This document shows, one piece after another, positions 23,336 through 36,199 of a stretch of DNA of 64,000 nt (position 1 is its first letter; each line of letters begins with the position of its first letter). Source of the DNA: Paralvinella palmiformis (taxonomy: Eukaryota; Annelida; Polychaeta; Terebellida; Alvinellidae). Both the position numbers and the translations under genes were made by a program. The stretch lies in assembly GCA_025642065.1 (NCBI GenBank), contig JAODUP010000045.1, positions 1,593,001 to 1,657,000 of the forward strand. The letters run 5' to 3'. The notes beneath the pieces were generated by a model, which was given only the letters and a program-made list of their open reading frames with translations, ran no database searches and had not been told where the DNA came from.

Positions 23336-26300
23336 ATGGCTGGGGTTCTAAATGTGTCGTCTATGTTAGCTTCTAGGGCAGTCAAGTTTAATTCAGTAAG
23401 TGACAGCTTATTTATTCCAATGTGCTGTTATCTTCTACAAAGTTGCATATATGAGTTGCGTCGAGAAAGCGCCATGCCTCTGTTACATATAACATATGAT
23501 ATATTAATATTTATCGTTGTCATCCGTTTAGTTCATTTGAGATTTCAGTTTGTTATTCACAGTTCAGCATAAATTCCATAATTTTTGTTCTGACGAAATT
23601 GTCAAAAATACAAGGGAATTATTGTAACCTTTGACTTGTGGAGCTTAATTTTACCGCTTCTGGTGATGGAAGTTTTTTTATATTTTGCTATTGACACCGT
23701 TCTGACCTTGAAGTGAAGGTCACGCACGGTTACGTTTGCGCTAACTATCGCTCGTCACAAATGTCACCAGCCGATAATACACATGACATGTTATAACATA
23801 TGATGCGTTTAATTAGACCCCATTGTGTGCCTTTCATTTTCAATAGCGGAATACGTTTTCTGTTGTAATGGTTCTTGTAATTTAATGCGATTATTGTATT
23901 GCTTTTGCTGTTCAGTCACTGAGCTCCACTTCAGAAGTTGAGGTCAGACTGACCAGGCAGGTGGCAGAGCTTTGTTTTTGTCCCGTAAAACTTTTACACT
24001 CCCAAAACGTGCATGATTTCCAAAAATAATGACTGATTTGTAAATGATGTGTGATACAGACCAAAATTATATATATATTTGTTAATTTCCTACTATATAA
24101 TCAGAGTTATTCCTTGGATTAGGTCTAAATTTCATGGGACTTTTCGAGATACCGTGGGACATTTGATCAACCAAAATGAAATGATTTTCTATATCTGGAT
24201 GGTATATTGTATTACAAATAATCTGACCCAAAAAGTAAAATTTCGATTTTTTTCTTATTTATCAACATTCAGTAACCACTGTGCAACACATTCAGCAGTC
24301 CATGGTTTTTCCAGAAAACAAATCTTGGGTCATGTCAACAATCTGGCCAGTTCTTTTTATGGTTGTTGAGATGGCAACTAGCATTACCAGATAGCAGAGA
24401 CCTATCAAAGACAGAACTTTAAATAAAATCTTTAGGTGGTGGGCCATCACAGGGAGTTAATATTATTATTAATTTGCGTAGACTGCCCTGTCCAAGTGAG
24501 TTTGTCCTAATATCTTTCATTGACAAAAACTCCTCTCACATTCAACAGGGATAGACTTTAGTTGCAACATAGGATTGACTATAATCACCATGCCAGGCTT
24601 TATATTAGTAAAAAAAACACTCCCTATATCATGTATCATCTCAATACAGGAAAACAAACCCAGTGAGTTATAGCAGTGTATGGGAATGAATAATAGTATC
24701 TTGGATGGCTGTCTTTCTTAGGAATATTTCAAGTTTCTGATAGTTCATAATAATTGAAAAAGTTGTGTGAATCATTTAATTTGCTTGATTTGTTTTTATA
24801 AAGGCCGGAACTTGCCACAGACTGATAATATGTCCAATTAGACAGCATAATTGATATTCCTAAAATAACATCTGAATTACAGTCCCCTCCCCAAACACAG
24901 TAATGCCAATACATGGAATTTAAGGTGAAAAGGTCCATTCCACACAAAATGTTTTTGACCATAGACTTTACTATTTATAGTGGGACAGGGTTCCCACATA
25001 TCCTGGAAAATAACAAAGTAATTTTCCATGTCTTTAAAAAATCTGGAATGTGTCCTGTGAAGAAATTCACTTAGAAAAAAAAAACAGTGAAGAAATATTA
25101 TGCCTGTAGAAGAAAACTTCGATTGTAGAACAAAGAGTACCGTTTCATAGTCTTGGTATCCCAGGTCAGTTAAAATTTAAAATCAGACAGCTAGAGGGGG
25201 AGGCTGTACCATAAAAATGTCAGTAATTAATCATACATTGAATAAATATGATATGCTTTTTCGCACATATCTTGATTTATTACCTTTATATATTGTATGC
25301 TTTGTTCTGGCAAATGGTGATAATGTCCTGGATATTAACATTTCCTTGGCTGTGGTAATCATGTGAGAGAGTGATGGCAGTAGGTTGGTTATTTCAATTT
25401 TTTTTAAATAAGTAATTCTGACATTGAATTCACCCCCATGTCTGATCTGATCAAGCTAAGCATGCAGTGTTTGATGCATGCATATTCTACTGGATAATTT
25501 ATCAGCTACCTGACAGCCAGCCACCAGTGATTATAAAGTCATTTTTATTAGAATCATATGATTATGAACAAGGTATTAACCACTAAAGATATGTTTTATT
25601 TATTTTTTAACATTTACTTTTAAGCTCAGCAATGTAGCTAGGCCTCTTACAGCAACGAGAGACATTCATTTCAGAGTCAATGGCGTCAACACAAGTGCGA
25701 AACACAGCAACCAGTCTCAGGTATATTTTAATGTTTTAAGTTGGTTTACTTCATGATTTCTGCTTTGATATATCCATTTAAAACAATTAGCAGCCAGTGT
25801 CTAGGATTCAGTGTTAGCACAGCAGCACACACATTTTTGTTGCATTTTCAAATGTTGAAAACAACACCTGAGTAAATTTAGTAGGATAAATAGACAAATA
25901 TTTCAGAACTTTTGTCCATTTTAGGATGATTTCTGTGGAGCTTGAATTTACATTTAATTAAACATATATATGTTAAATTATTATGGTAGATGATGTATCT
26001 ATGCGATAAATATAAATTAAATGTCAAAAGTATACTTCATGTCTTGACTATCATGTCTTGCAGATCTCCAGAGATTACCCAGTAGTAGATCATGATTACG
26101 ATGCTGTTGTTGTTGGAGCAGGTGGAGCCGGCCTGAGGGCAGCATTTGGCTTGGCTAATCAGGGATTCAAAACTGCTTGTATCACCAAACTGTTTCCAAC
26201 TAGGTCACACACAGTTGCAGCACAGGTAAATCAGTATCTGTTGCGGCTGGAATATTTTGAAACGTACTTGTCCCATAATAGTTTTGTCGGACCAAGCATT

Positions 26301-29300
26301 CGCATTAACTCGTCTTTCTCTTCTATTTATTTCGGGTTAAATACAAACGATTCCATTATCAGCACGATCATTCTATCATCGCTATTGTTCTACCAGTCTC
26401 ACTGATGCAGGCTGTCACTCTTTTATCCTCAGTTTCTTCCATCACTTTTATTCTCACCATTTCCTCATTTCTTGATAGACATCTACATTCATTAATATTT
26501 ACTGCTTTTCCATCCACTGATTATCATCAGTATGTCACTGTTTATAAACTGTTAACCTCAGTGGTACTTAGCTGATATTTGACACAATATATTTTATAGT
26601 GTCTGCATAGATTTTTCAATAAAATTTGTTTTATTCTTTTATAATTTTAACTTGCTACCAAGCTTTATTAAACATGAGCGAGTATAGACAGTGAACAGGG
26701 GTATAAAGTTTATGAACACTTGTTAATTGTCTTGGTGCTTGTGAAGAAGAGGTAGTGAATCATTATTTGGTGATATATATTAACCTTTTTTGTCATCATT
26801 TCAAGCATGAAATTCAGTCATTTCATAGCTGTCTAAATTTGGGAAGCTAGTTTAAAAATCTGTTATTGTAACCAGGCCAGTGATGTTATCGTAAACAAAT
26901 TAAAATTCCCCGAATAACTAGGTCACCATTTCTCCATCACCCGTAGGTAATATTTTATTGACTATACACTACTTGTTTGTGACAGGGAGGAATCAATGCT
27001 GCTCTTGGCAATGTTGAGGCTGACAAGTGGGAATATCATTTCTTTGACACAATTAAAGGTTCCGATTGGCTAGGAGACCAGAATGCCATACAGTATATGT
27101 GTGAAGAGGCACCAAAGGCTGTGATTGAGGTTTGTTAATGTTAAAACAATATTTTTTATTTCTGTAGTTTTATATGTGGTTAAAATCATACTTAGTATTA
27201 ACGGAGTGCGGTGCATAGAGATTCATATGTGTCCATAACATCTTTTATGTTTATTTGTAACATATCATACAATGGCTTTGTCATTTGAACACTTACACGT
27301 AGCTTGATGGCATATCTCACGTCAGTGGTTTGCATGTTTTTGTGTTATGAGTTATGGCACTGGCTGATAGAAGTATATGTAGTTATGGTAACTGACAAAA
27401 TTTTGAGGTATATGGTCAAACTGGTAAAACACAAATTCCTGTTTGTGGAAACTTTATAACCGAATACCGTCCCTGGACTGATTAATATTACAGCTTATCA
27501 AGGCTATTGAAAATATTGAAGTATGTACTGATAGCAAGCTCTGGATTAAATGGTTGAGAAAATTTAATCAAAGTTTAGGATAGCAAGGAGTATAATGTCT
27601 CTGCTAACACCTTTAGCTTAGATAAAGCATAACAAATTCTGTAGCCTTTGATGCATTGATATTATAATTGATGTGTTTTTTCTATCAAGACTGTCTGTAT
27701 TTGGAATATTTTGTTTGATTTATCTCGAATATAAACTCGTAACTTTTGTTTCTCCCTGTCTAGTGTGTAATTATTTGTAATAACCAATATATACAAGTTT
27801 GGCTTTATTCAGTAAATGAACCTTGGAGAATTTAAATCAGTCATGTTGACCTTTGTTATTTGTTTTATCACAGCTTGAGAACTATGGCATGCCATTCAGT
27901 CGTCTAGATGATGGTTCCATTTATCAGCGTGCTTTTGGTGGACAAAGTCTGGATTATGGCCGTGGTGGTCAGGCACACAGGGCCTGCTGTGTTGCTGACA
28001 GGACAGGTCATTCTATGCTGCACACACTCTATGGGAGGGTAAGTACACACAGGAGCTGCCTTATTTGTTCTGTTTTTTTTTTGGCAGTGTGTTTCTTTTA
28101 CTAATATCTGATTCACTTCTGTTTGTGAGAGAATATATGATCCTATAGCTGCAGATTTCAGAACTGCAAGTATACAGTAATTTAATACATTGAAGTGAAA
28201 ATGCAAAACAAATTATTGCAGGTTATTGTATATTTTTATATGGACAAGTGACAATTTAACATTTGAAATTGCTATGAAGATGAAATATTGTCGATTTTAT
28301 GTGTGCACGCTATGGCTTCTGTAGCATAGAAGCAGAAATGATACAATCCTGAGTGCTTGTTTCATGATTATTTAGACCAAAGTTTTTTTAGTGGTAAATC
28401 CAGTGAAAATCCATCTGTCATAAACTGTGCATTAAAATTCTAGTAAAGTTTTAATAAGTTATATAATAAATAATTAGTGGTGTAATAATCTTCATTGAAT
28501 ATTTGTTCATGTGTCAGCATGTCATCATACATCTCGCCTTCTTCATCAAGGTCTATTTAATCCCAGGCAGTTTTCACGCACTGTGTGATGATAGGTAACA
28601 ATGGCCACTTCAGGTTGTCTGCTGCTATGCATTCGTTTCCATAATGCTGTTTGAAGTAGTTTATTAGTAGGTCCCATGTGCCAGCTTTGGAAGTAATTAA
28701 CACATTGTTTGCTGTAATAGTTTTCCTTTGATGTGGCTTCTATGGTCATTCTTTGCATGGCCTCATTTGCCGTTCCATTCAATTACACACGCTCACATTT
28801 TGATAGTTATGACACGTCTTAGATAGACCAAAAATTAAATCTGCCTCTAATAGTTTATGGAAGCTGTCGTTTTCATATCATAGCCGATTTGGACCTACAC
28901 CTTTTATAGGATAAGATTGTGGTACCTTACTGGATCCCTGTGCATCAAACAGATTAATTGCGATCTGGATCATTTGACACCTCTAGATAATAAATCATGT
29001 GCTGGCCGTTCCCAGGCAGCCTTGGTACTAGTGACAGTCTGACCCTGACTACATTACCCATAAATTATTATTTGACAACAGGCCGACACCACACTAATCA
29101 CAGATGGTTATCATGATTAAGTTTGGCTTCGAAAGACAACATCGAAAACACACCTAATTAATTTGTTTGTTCATATATTGATTATTAATGTTGTAAAACA
29201 ATATTGTATTTCCCCCTAAATTATGCCAAATATTACCTTCCCTTTTAGTCTGACCCATGTATAAGCCACACCCGCTTTTGGCGGCAATTTTGTGGTATCA

Positions 29301-32300
29301 AAAGTGCGGCCTATACACGAGTATATATGGTATATACAAATACAAAACATCCCCTTCAAATACAATTTCAAGTAATCATAGTCACCATTTCCAGTTACAA
29401 TGTAATTGTACCCAATTACACTTTAAATGTAATCATAATCAGTGATTACTTTCACCATTTTCATGGTTTTACACCAGCTTTGAGAAAGTAATATTATTTG
29501 GTTTCAACCCTATCCCAGCCTTGAGTGACTTTATAAACTAGATTTCTTGTATACATTATAATTAGTGTGCCTTTGAATTTGGAGTGTTTATCTATATCAC
29601 AAGTCTTGACCAGCTGTGATCTTGTAAAGCCAGCCAGCCAGCCACTGGTTCACTTGGTTACAATTACAACTAGACAATTGGTGGTTTAATTAGTGTTGTT
29701 CACCATTATTTGCTATAATGCATTTATTTCTCTGGGCTGTTGGTAAATTGGCTAAATCATCTGGTTGTATGGTAATTTCATGTCTTTATACACATCACCA
29801 GATCTATTTCTGTAAATGTCCAGTGTTTTTATTTATTAGTTATATCGATATTATATATGTAGGTGAGTGAATAAAGATGAAGCGTCACATTGACCTTTGT
29901 GTGGTATACATCGTATGCATGATTGTAATCATAATTAATTAAAATGTAATCGTAATCAGTTACATTAATTATTAATGTAGACATAATTGTAATCATTGTT
30001 TTCTGAAGTAATTATAGTCAATTACCTTGGTCCTGTAATCACACCATGCCTTATGACCTGTGGCCTATTTACTTTTTAACATTTCAGTCCCTGATGTATG
30101 ACACAGATTACTTTATTGAGTACTTTGCCACAGACCTGTTAATGGAGAATGGACAATGTAAGGGAGTGGTAGCCATTAGCCTTGAAGATGGAAACATACA
30201 CAGATTTAGAGCCAACAATACTGTGTTGGCCACAGGGTATATATAACCTATCATTATTATTTCGTTGACTACAACTTAATGTTATTGTGTTTATAATTAA
30301 GCATGATACTTTGATAGACATGAGTATTTCCATATATTTTGTGTGAAAAACAGATTTTCTTCAGTGTTATCTTTTTTGTTCATATTTGATGTTTAATTTA
30401 GTGTAACATTTTATTTAGGTTTGCGTGTTAAAGAGCGAATACTTTTGGCTAGTAACGTTTTATGACCACATAATAATCAAGAACTGAATATTGACGTTAT
30501 ATATTAATACGTTAACATTTTAACAACTGGATGATAGTTATGCCATGTTCTTCCTTTCGTGTTTCAGTGGCTATGGTCGAGCCTATTTCTCATGTACAGG
30601 GGCACACACCTGTACAGGTGATGGTACAGCCATGGTGAGTCGTGCCGGTCTTGCTAACATGGACATGGAATTTATACAGTTCCATCCAACAGGTGATTAT
30701 ACCCTTCTGTGTGTGCATCATGAATGGAAGTAAGATATTTAGGTGCTGATTAAATGTATCCAGCTTTGAAAATGTGGGTGTGAGTAGTCTTTTGTATGTT
30801 TCCAGGCAACATTATAGGCCACATTTTTACATTAAAAATTAGTTTTCAGAAATTGGAAGTGATTATAATGAATGGCTTCAGTTAAAAACACCCTTCACTG
30901 ATCACAAAGATTAAATGAATGACCAACAGCAATTGACTTAGGTTTGAGTAATTACGAATACAGATCTCAAATGCTTTGTATGATTACCAGCTTTGTGTCT
31001 GTTAAATGGTAGGTATACTCTTACAAAGAAAGATTGGTCAGGCAAATAAATTGTTTCTCAGTCACTGCACTTATTCACTAAGGCATTGAATAGTATGTTG
31101 ACATTTGAACGTTTCTGTTTCTTTCAGGTATCTATGGAGCTGGTTGTCTTATAACAGAAGGTTGTCGTGGTGAAGGTGCTTATCTTGTTAACAGTGAAGG
31201 TGAACGCTTCATGGAACGCTACGCACCAACTGCTAAGGATCTGGCCTCTAGAGATGTTGTGTCACGCTCAATGACAATGGAAATACGTGAAGGAAGGTTT
31301 GTAGTCTTCGATAGTAAATTGTGTAGCTTTCTGTGATGTTAACAGCTTGTATGATGTGATGGCAGTTCTGTAAGTTTGATCCTTACATTCTGCAGAATTG
31401 GTTGATTTTAAAAACTGAAGAATTGAGCAAATCTAGAATTTATAGCAGAAGTGGCTTTTATGGTTTATCGAGCCGTTGTTCTTCAAAAATCAATATTAAT
31501 TAGCTGTTGAAAATTTGACTTTGCCTATTACAAGGTTTGTTTTGACTGACTGCAGTTCTATGATAATTGTTGTGACTTGATGCATCCTGACCCCGGACAG
31601 TCAACATTATTCAATCGAATATTACTTACATAAAGCTGTATCAAGATCTGGTTGAGGCATGTCATCTAATTGTGTTTAAAAGCAATTATTCTGTCCCAAG
31701 TGGTGGGTAATCTCTACCATATCTGTGGCCTAATTAGTTGTATGTTTGATTACTAGTCTTTAGTTCCTGGATTGAAATCTTGACATAAATATTATCTGAA
31801 GGTTGTTTTCTCTTTCATTTTGTCTCATTATCTTGCGGTGTTACTAAGTACACTGAACCCAGTTTTTCTGATGAGATTAGTCATATCACTCGGTTGTTGA
31901 CATCTATATGTTGAAGTTTACATGTAGATTTGTCATTTTCAGACACACTTTTGAGACAGTTCCACATTGAGTCTTTTATCTTCTTGATTCTTGTACTGTT
32001 CTTCTCAGAAACTTGATCTCTATCAAGAACAAAGATCATTCATATTATGGAAAATGGAGTGATACTGTTAACACCTAGATTTTATTTTTAATAGATAATT
32101 TAGCTCATAAAAACAAGTACAGGGTAGTAAAACCCACTGACTGATAATTTATTTGCAAACTGATCTTTCTAAACTTGCTTATCCCTCCTAAGTTTTCTCT
32201 GAAACTGATCATTTGTTGAAAAATTATGGAATGTGCCTTGACTGAGATTGCTTAACCCTTGTACCAGGTGCACTACTGAGCTTGATTCTCTTCAAGGATA

Positions 32301-35300
32301 TTGGCGCTATAGAAGTTTATCATTACATTATACAAGCTAACTAGGTTAATTAGTAGCCATGGACTTCTGGTTAATTTACCACTTCTGTACAGTGATAGTT
32401 ATGTTGTGGTGTTAACACTTGTGTTATTTCTACTAACAGAGGTGTGGGGCCGGAGAAGGATCATATTTATCTTCAGCTATCCCACCTGCCACCGGAGCAG
32501 GTACAGGCAAGGCTGCCCGGTATATCAGAGACGGCACACATCTTTGCTGGAGTTGATGTACATCGTGAACCGGTACCTGTCTTACCAACAGTGCACTACA
32601 ACATGGGTGGTATACCTACCAATTATACAGGACAGGTAAGAAAAGCTAATGATAATTTTGATATCAATAAATATATAGAATCAGATTGATAACAAGAAAT
32701 GTATAGAATCAGAAGTGTTAAGGTGAAAAAAATTAGCTGGTGAGCATTTGATATAATTGTTTTAACAGTAATTATATGGTGGTTTTCCATTTTATTCAGT
32801 GTTATAAGCTTTATGCTTTAAATTAACTTTGGCATATTACTTACTGCATTACTTCACTAGAAAATCAGAGTATGCAATACACATTGATATGAAAAATGTT
32901 TTCCCATTATTTTTTCTGGTTTAATCAGATCCAGCATTTTACACACAAACAGATTGGGATACATTGGCAGTAAAAGATGCTTTAATTTCTTTTTTGTTGC
33001 ACTCTTGCTGTTGACTAATTTGCATTTAATTTTTTATATATATTTTAACATGACAAATAACCATCTGTGGTATGCTTTTCTTATCACTGTACAGTTAGCA
33101 ATCACTGGCATTGAAAATAATGATAACAATAACAGATTACTTTATTAATGATGATAAAAGGCAGCTGCCTGTGTTACCTATCTATATCTGTGTTGTCAGT
33201 TGTTGGTATCATGAACTAGAGTTTCATTGTATATTGTGGCTTATTCAAATTTTCAAATCCAAGGCATAACAAAATTCTCAATAACTGGTGAGAAGTGAAT
33301 TTGCAGTCATTAAGATTGTTTTATCAGAAATAGAGAAAAGTTTATTATCAAGATGACTGATGGATCACTTCATTATCCAATAAAGTTCTGGTTTGACAGG
33401 TATAATTTTTTTAAGCCTTTACAGAATACCTTAATGCTGTTTATTTTATTGGAATGAATAACAAGTGATTTCATGTAATATTATTTATAATAGTAATAGT
33501 TTGAAAGACAAATCCATTTCATTGTGCGCATTGTTTCAGGTGATTCAAACCAAAAATGGTGTTGATACTGAAGTACCAGGCTTGTGGGCTGCTGGAGAGT
33601 CTGCTTGCGTATCTGTACACGGTGCTAACCGTCTTGGTGCCAACTCTCTCCTTGATCTGGTCGTGTTTGGCCGTGCCTGTGCTAACACCATAGCCAAAAG
33701 GTTTAAACCTGGAGATAAGCTTCCAGATCTGAGCTCGGTATGTACACCTTGTTCTGAGTCGAATGAACCATATCTGGTGTGTTGATGGTCAGTTATGTTT
33801 TTTTGGCACAGATTAGTGTTCTTTTTATGCAATTATTTCATGACCTGCATCTATGTTTTGGTAATTGTCACTAACAACAATTTCTTTTGGTAACATAAAC
33901 CATAATAAAATCATGTTATTGATGATGAGATAAGTGGTGTGATGAATTCAATCAAGTTACTACTATGTTAGCCCAGGTAATTCTAACTGTTTGTTGTTTT
34001 GTTTTGTAGAATGCGGGAGAGGTTTCTGTGGCTAACATTGACAGATTGAGATATGCCAATGGTAGTGTAACAACAGCTGACCTGAGATTACGGATGCAGA
34101 AGGTAAATAGTGTAAGTGTGGTGTGTGTGGCAAGTGTTAGAATTTTCAACTTTCAGTCAATGTATAATGTTTCGTGTTTGTCGACAGACCATGCAGAACT
34201 ATGCAGCTGTGTTCCGAGATGGGCCAACACTCCAGGAGGGCTGTAAGAGACTCGTTAAACTTTATCAAGAACTAAATGACCTGAAGGTAATTAATTTGGT
34301 TCTTTAACACCATCGTATTTATAGTTGATCATTTTGTTTTTACCATGTCATATTTTTCAGCCAAGGTTTGCCAAGTATTTATCATATGGCAGGACACAGG
34401 GAAAGAAGCCAAGTTTGATTGTGTTTCATCAGTAATTTAATGATTTGAAAGTAAATATTTAAGATGGCGGCATTGGTGTTATATCTTTCAACAACTGATA
34501 AGACCCCAATAACAGTGTTGTTGTTGTGATGTGTACGTACAGGATTGTCGTCCATGGAGGTAGAATAACTGAATGTAAAAACTTGTATTGAAATCATCTA
34601 GTTCAAGTCACGTAACTGTACGACAAATTATGATATTAACCGGTTGTTGTTGTTGGTGGTTGTTTCATTGACCTTGTATCATTTGTGTTGTCATCTTTTT
34701 GGTTCGTGTTAGACCTTCGTGTCACTCTCCATACTTACAGTCGTTTGTGGATTTGGGGTTTAGATTTGATTCAGTTTTCCCAGAATGTTGTAAGAGATAA
34801 CTAAAAGGAGCCAACAATAAATGGCCATATTTAAAACCAGATGATGTGCAATTCTATAACGGGTAATCTAGATACATCAGTAGTGTGGTTAATTTTGTTG
34901 CTGGTATATAGACTTGTATAACCTAGCCTCTGTACAGGTGCATGCCGACGTTTATTTCTTTATGTTGTATACATAGATTGTAGCTTATTTGTGGTTCTTG
35001 TTGGTTTAGCTTTTAAAGATAATAAATACAGTTGGTATTTTATTACTCTACCAGTTGTCTGACCGTGGTATGGTGTGGAACTCTGACCTCATTGAATCCC
35101 TAGAGTTACAGAACCTGATGGTGAATTCGGTACAGACTGCAAATGCCGCCGAGAACCGCAAAGAGAGTCGTGGCGCACATGCCAGGGAGGACTTCAAGGT
35201 TGTTTATAGTGATGAAATATGTCTTAACGCTGTGTAACTAAACGATATTGAAATAAAGCCACTTGCGTAGATTTTTTTTTTAAAAATATGATTGTTCTTG

Positions 35301-35772
35301 ACTGGCATGATCGGAAATGTTCTATTTTTGATGTACATTTATTCCTAAGAAAACATCATGAATTATGTGATAATAAGTTGTGCTGTGTTTATCTCAGAAA
35401 CGAGAAGATGAACTTGATTATACCAAACCATTAGAAGGACAGAAAGCAAGGCCGTTAGAGAAGCACTGGAGAAAGCACACACTTACACATGTAGATGTCA
35501 ACGATGGCAAGGTTAGTGTGAACTGTCTTGCTTTTTAAGCCACAGGCTTTGCGATATTTATCAGTCTTGGATGTAGAAATTGTTGAGTACATTTTTTATA
35601 AACCGGGTTTAGGATATTTATCATTTGAAATGCAAGCGTGTATTTTACGGATTTATTTTAATCTTGGTTTCCGCTATTTTTTCAGGTGTCGATTTCCTAC
35701 AGGCCAGTAATTGACAAAGTCCTCGATTCAAGTAAAGTGGAAACTGTTCCCCCAAAAGTCAGATCTTACTAA
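23336..35772 (+). CDS. SDHA: succinate dehydrogenase flavoprotein subunit, mitochondrial (complex II), complete, 15 exons
   Basis: Exons: 23336-23395, 25625-25720, 26064-26225, 26986-27129, 27874-28038, 30088-30236, 30568-30692, 31128-31296, 32440-32635, 33540-33737, 34010-34102, 34188-34286, 35055-35198, 35398-35511, 35686-35772. All join in phase to 2001 nt, 666 aa, against 664 in human. SDHA oxidises succinate to fumarate on the matrix side of the inner membrane and passes electrons through FAD to SDHB. Residues 1 to about 50 form an Arg/Ser-rich mitochondrial presequence ([18 protein letters not shown]). [11 protein letters not shown] (65-75) is the FAD dinucleotide fold. His101 in [10 protein letters not shown] is the covalent FAD attachment site. 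HPTGIYGAG and [14 protein letters not shown] line the active site, with the catalytic-type Arg near 453. The protein ends RPVIDK...PPKVRSY as in other animals. Exon 2 uses acceptor ttttaag at 25624; the nearby ctcag would break the frame. Confidence 0.98.
23396..25624 (+). other. SDHA intron 1
   Basis: 2.2-kb first intron. It carries the dispersed repeat at 24985-25365. The minus-strand ORF at 24729-24962 has no recognisable family. Nothing else recognised. Confidence 0.8.
24985..25365 (+). repeat. ~380-bp dispersed repeat, plus-orientation copy
   Basis: Matches the reverse complement of 59055-59440 along its length. Shared words include cttcgattgtagaa, agacagctagag, gaggctgtacc, catacattgaataaatat and atttccttggctgtg. 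No coding. It lies in SDHA intron 1. Confidence 0.75.
28039..30087 (+). other. SDHA intron 5
   Basis: 2.0-kb intron. It contains the short MITE-like element at 29236-29330 and a run of gtaatcataat-type words around 29360-30030. No exon recognised. Confidence 0.75.
29236..29330. mobile_element. ~95-bp TA-flanked MITE-like element
   Basis: It begins CCTTCCC and ends ATATATGG, with TA immediately outside both ends. Subterminal inverted words TGTATAAGCCACACC (left) and GTGCGGCCTATACACG (right) pair imperfectly. The ends resemble those of the elements at 3641 and 53804. It lies in SDHA intron 5. Confidence 0.5.
31297..32439 (+). other. SDHA intron 8
   Basis: 1.1-kb intron; nothing beyond AT-rich sequence recognised. 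Confidence 0.8.
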
Positions 35773-36164
35773 GGTTCCACTACTACATCAGCTACTCTTG
35801 TGGGAAGAAATCCATCCTAGTTGATAGACTTGTGCAGTGTTATGTCCATCCAGTATGGAAGTGTTCCCTCACGCTTACAGTTTAGCTCTCCAGTATGGCA
35901 ATGTCACTTATGATGAGAACATCTAATTTATATTCTCTTTTCAGGCGTTTCCTAGATTAATTTTTAACTTCCGATAATATAGTAACAACTTGTGGATATG
36001 AGAATTGTGGAGGTTGTTATTTAAGAGTACTATGATGAGTATTCACCAGCTTTTCATAACATCATGGGTCGTGTCAGGTTTTCTCAAACATTCAAGAAAG
36101 AAATATGTATGTTTGTTTGAGGCAGAATTAGTAAGTTACTGTATGGTATGCAGTCTTGTATTGA

Positions 36165-36170
36165 AATAAA
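36165..36170 (+). terminator. SDHA polyadenylation signal
   Basis: AATAAA lies 393 bp after the SDHA stop codon, in ttgaaataaaatcgtattc. It is the first canonical hexamer in this orientation after the stop in a plausible 3'UTR, and is followed by T/GT-rich sequence. Confidence 0.65.
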
Positions 36171-36199
36171 ATCGTATTCTTTGATATGTAAATTGGGTT

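Noticed and set aside
28546..28782. Minus-strand ORF in SDHA intron 5
   Set aside because: Examined as possible transposase; no motif recognised.
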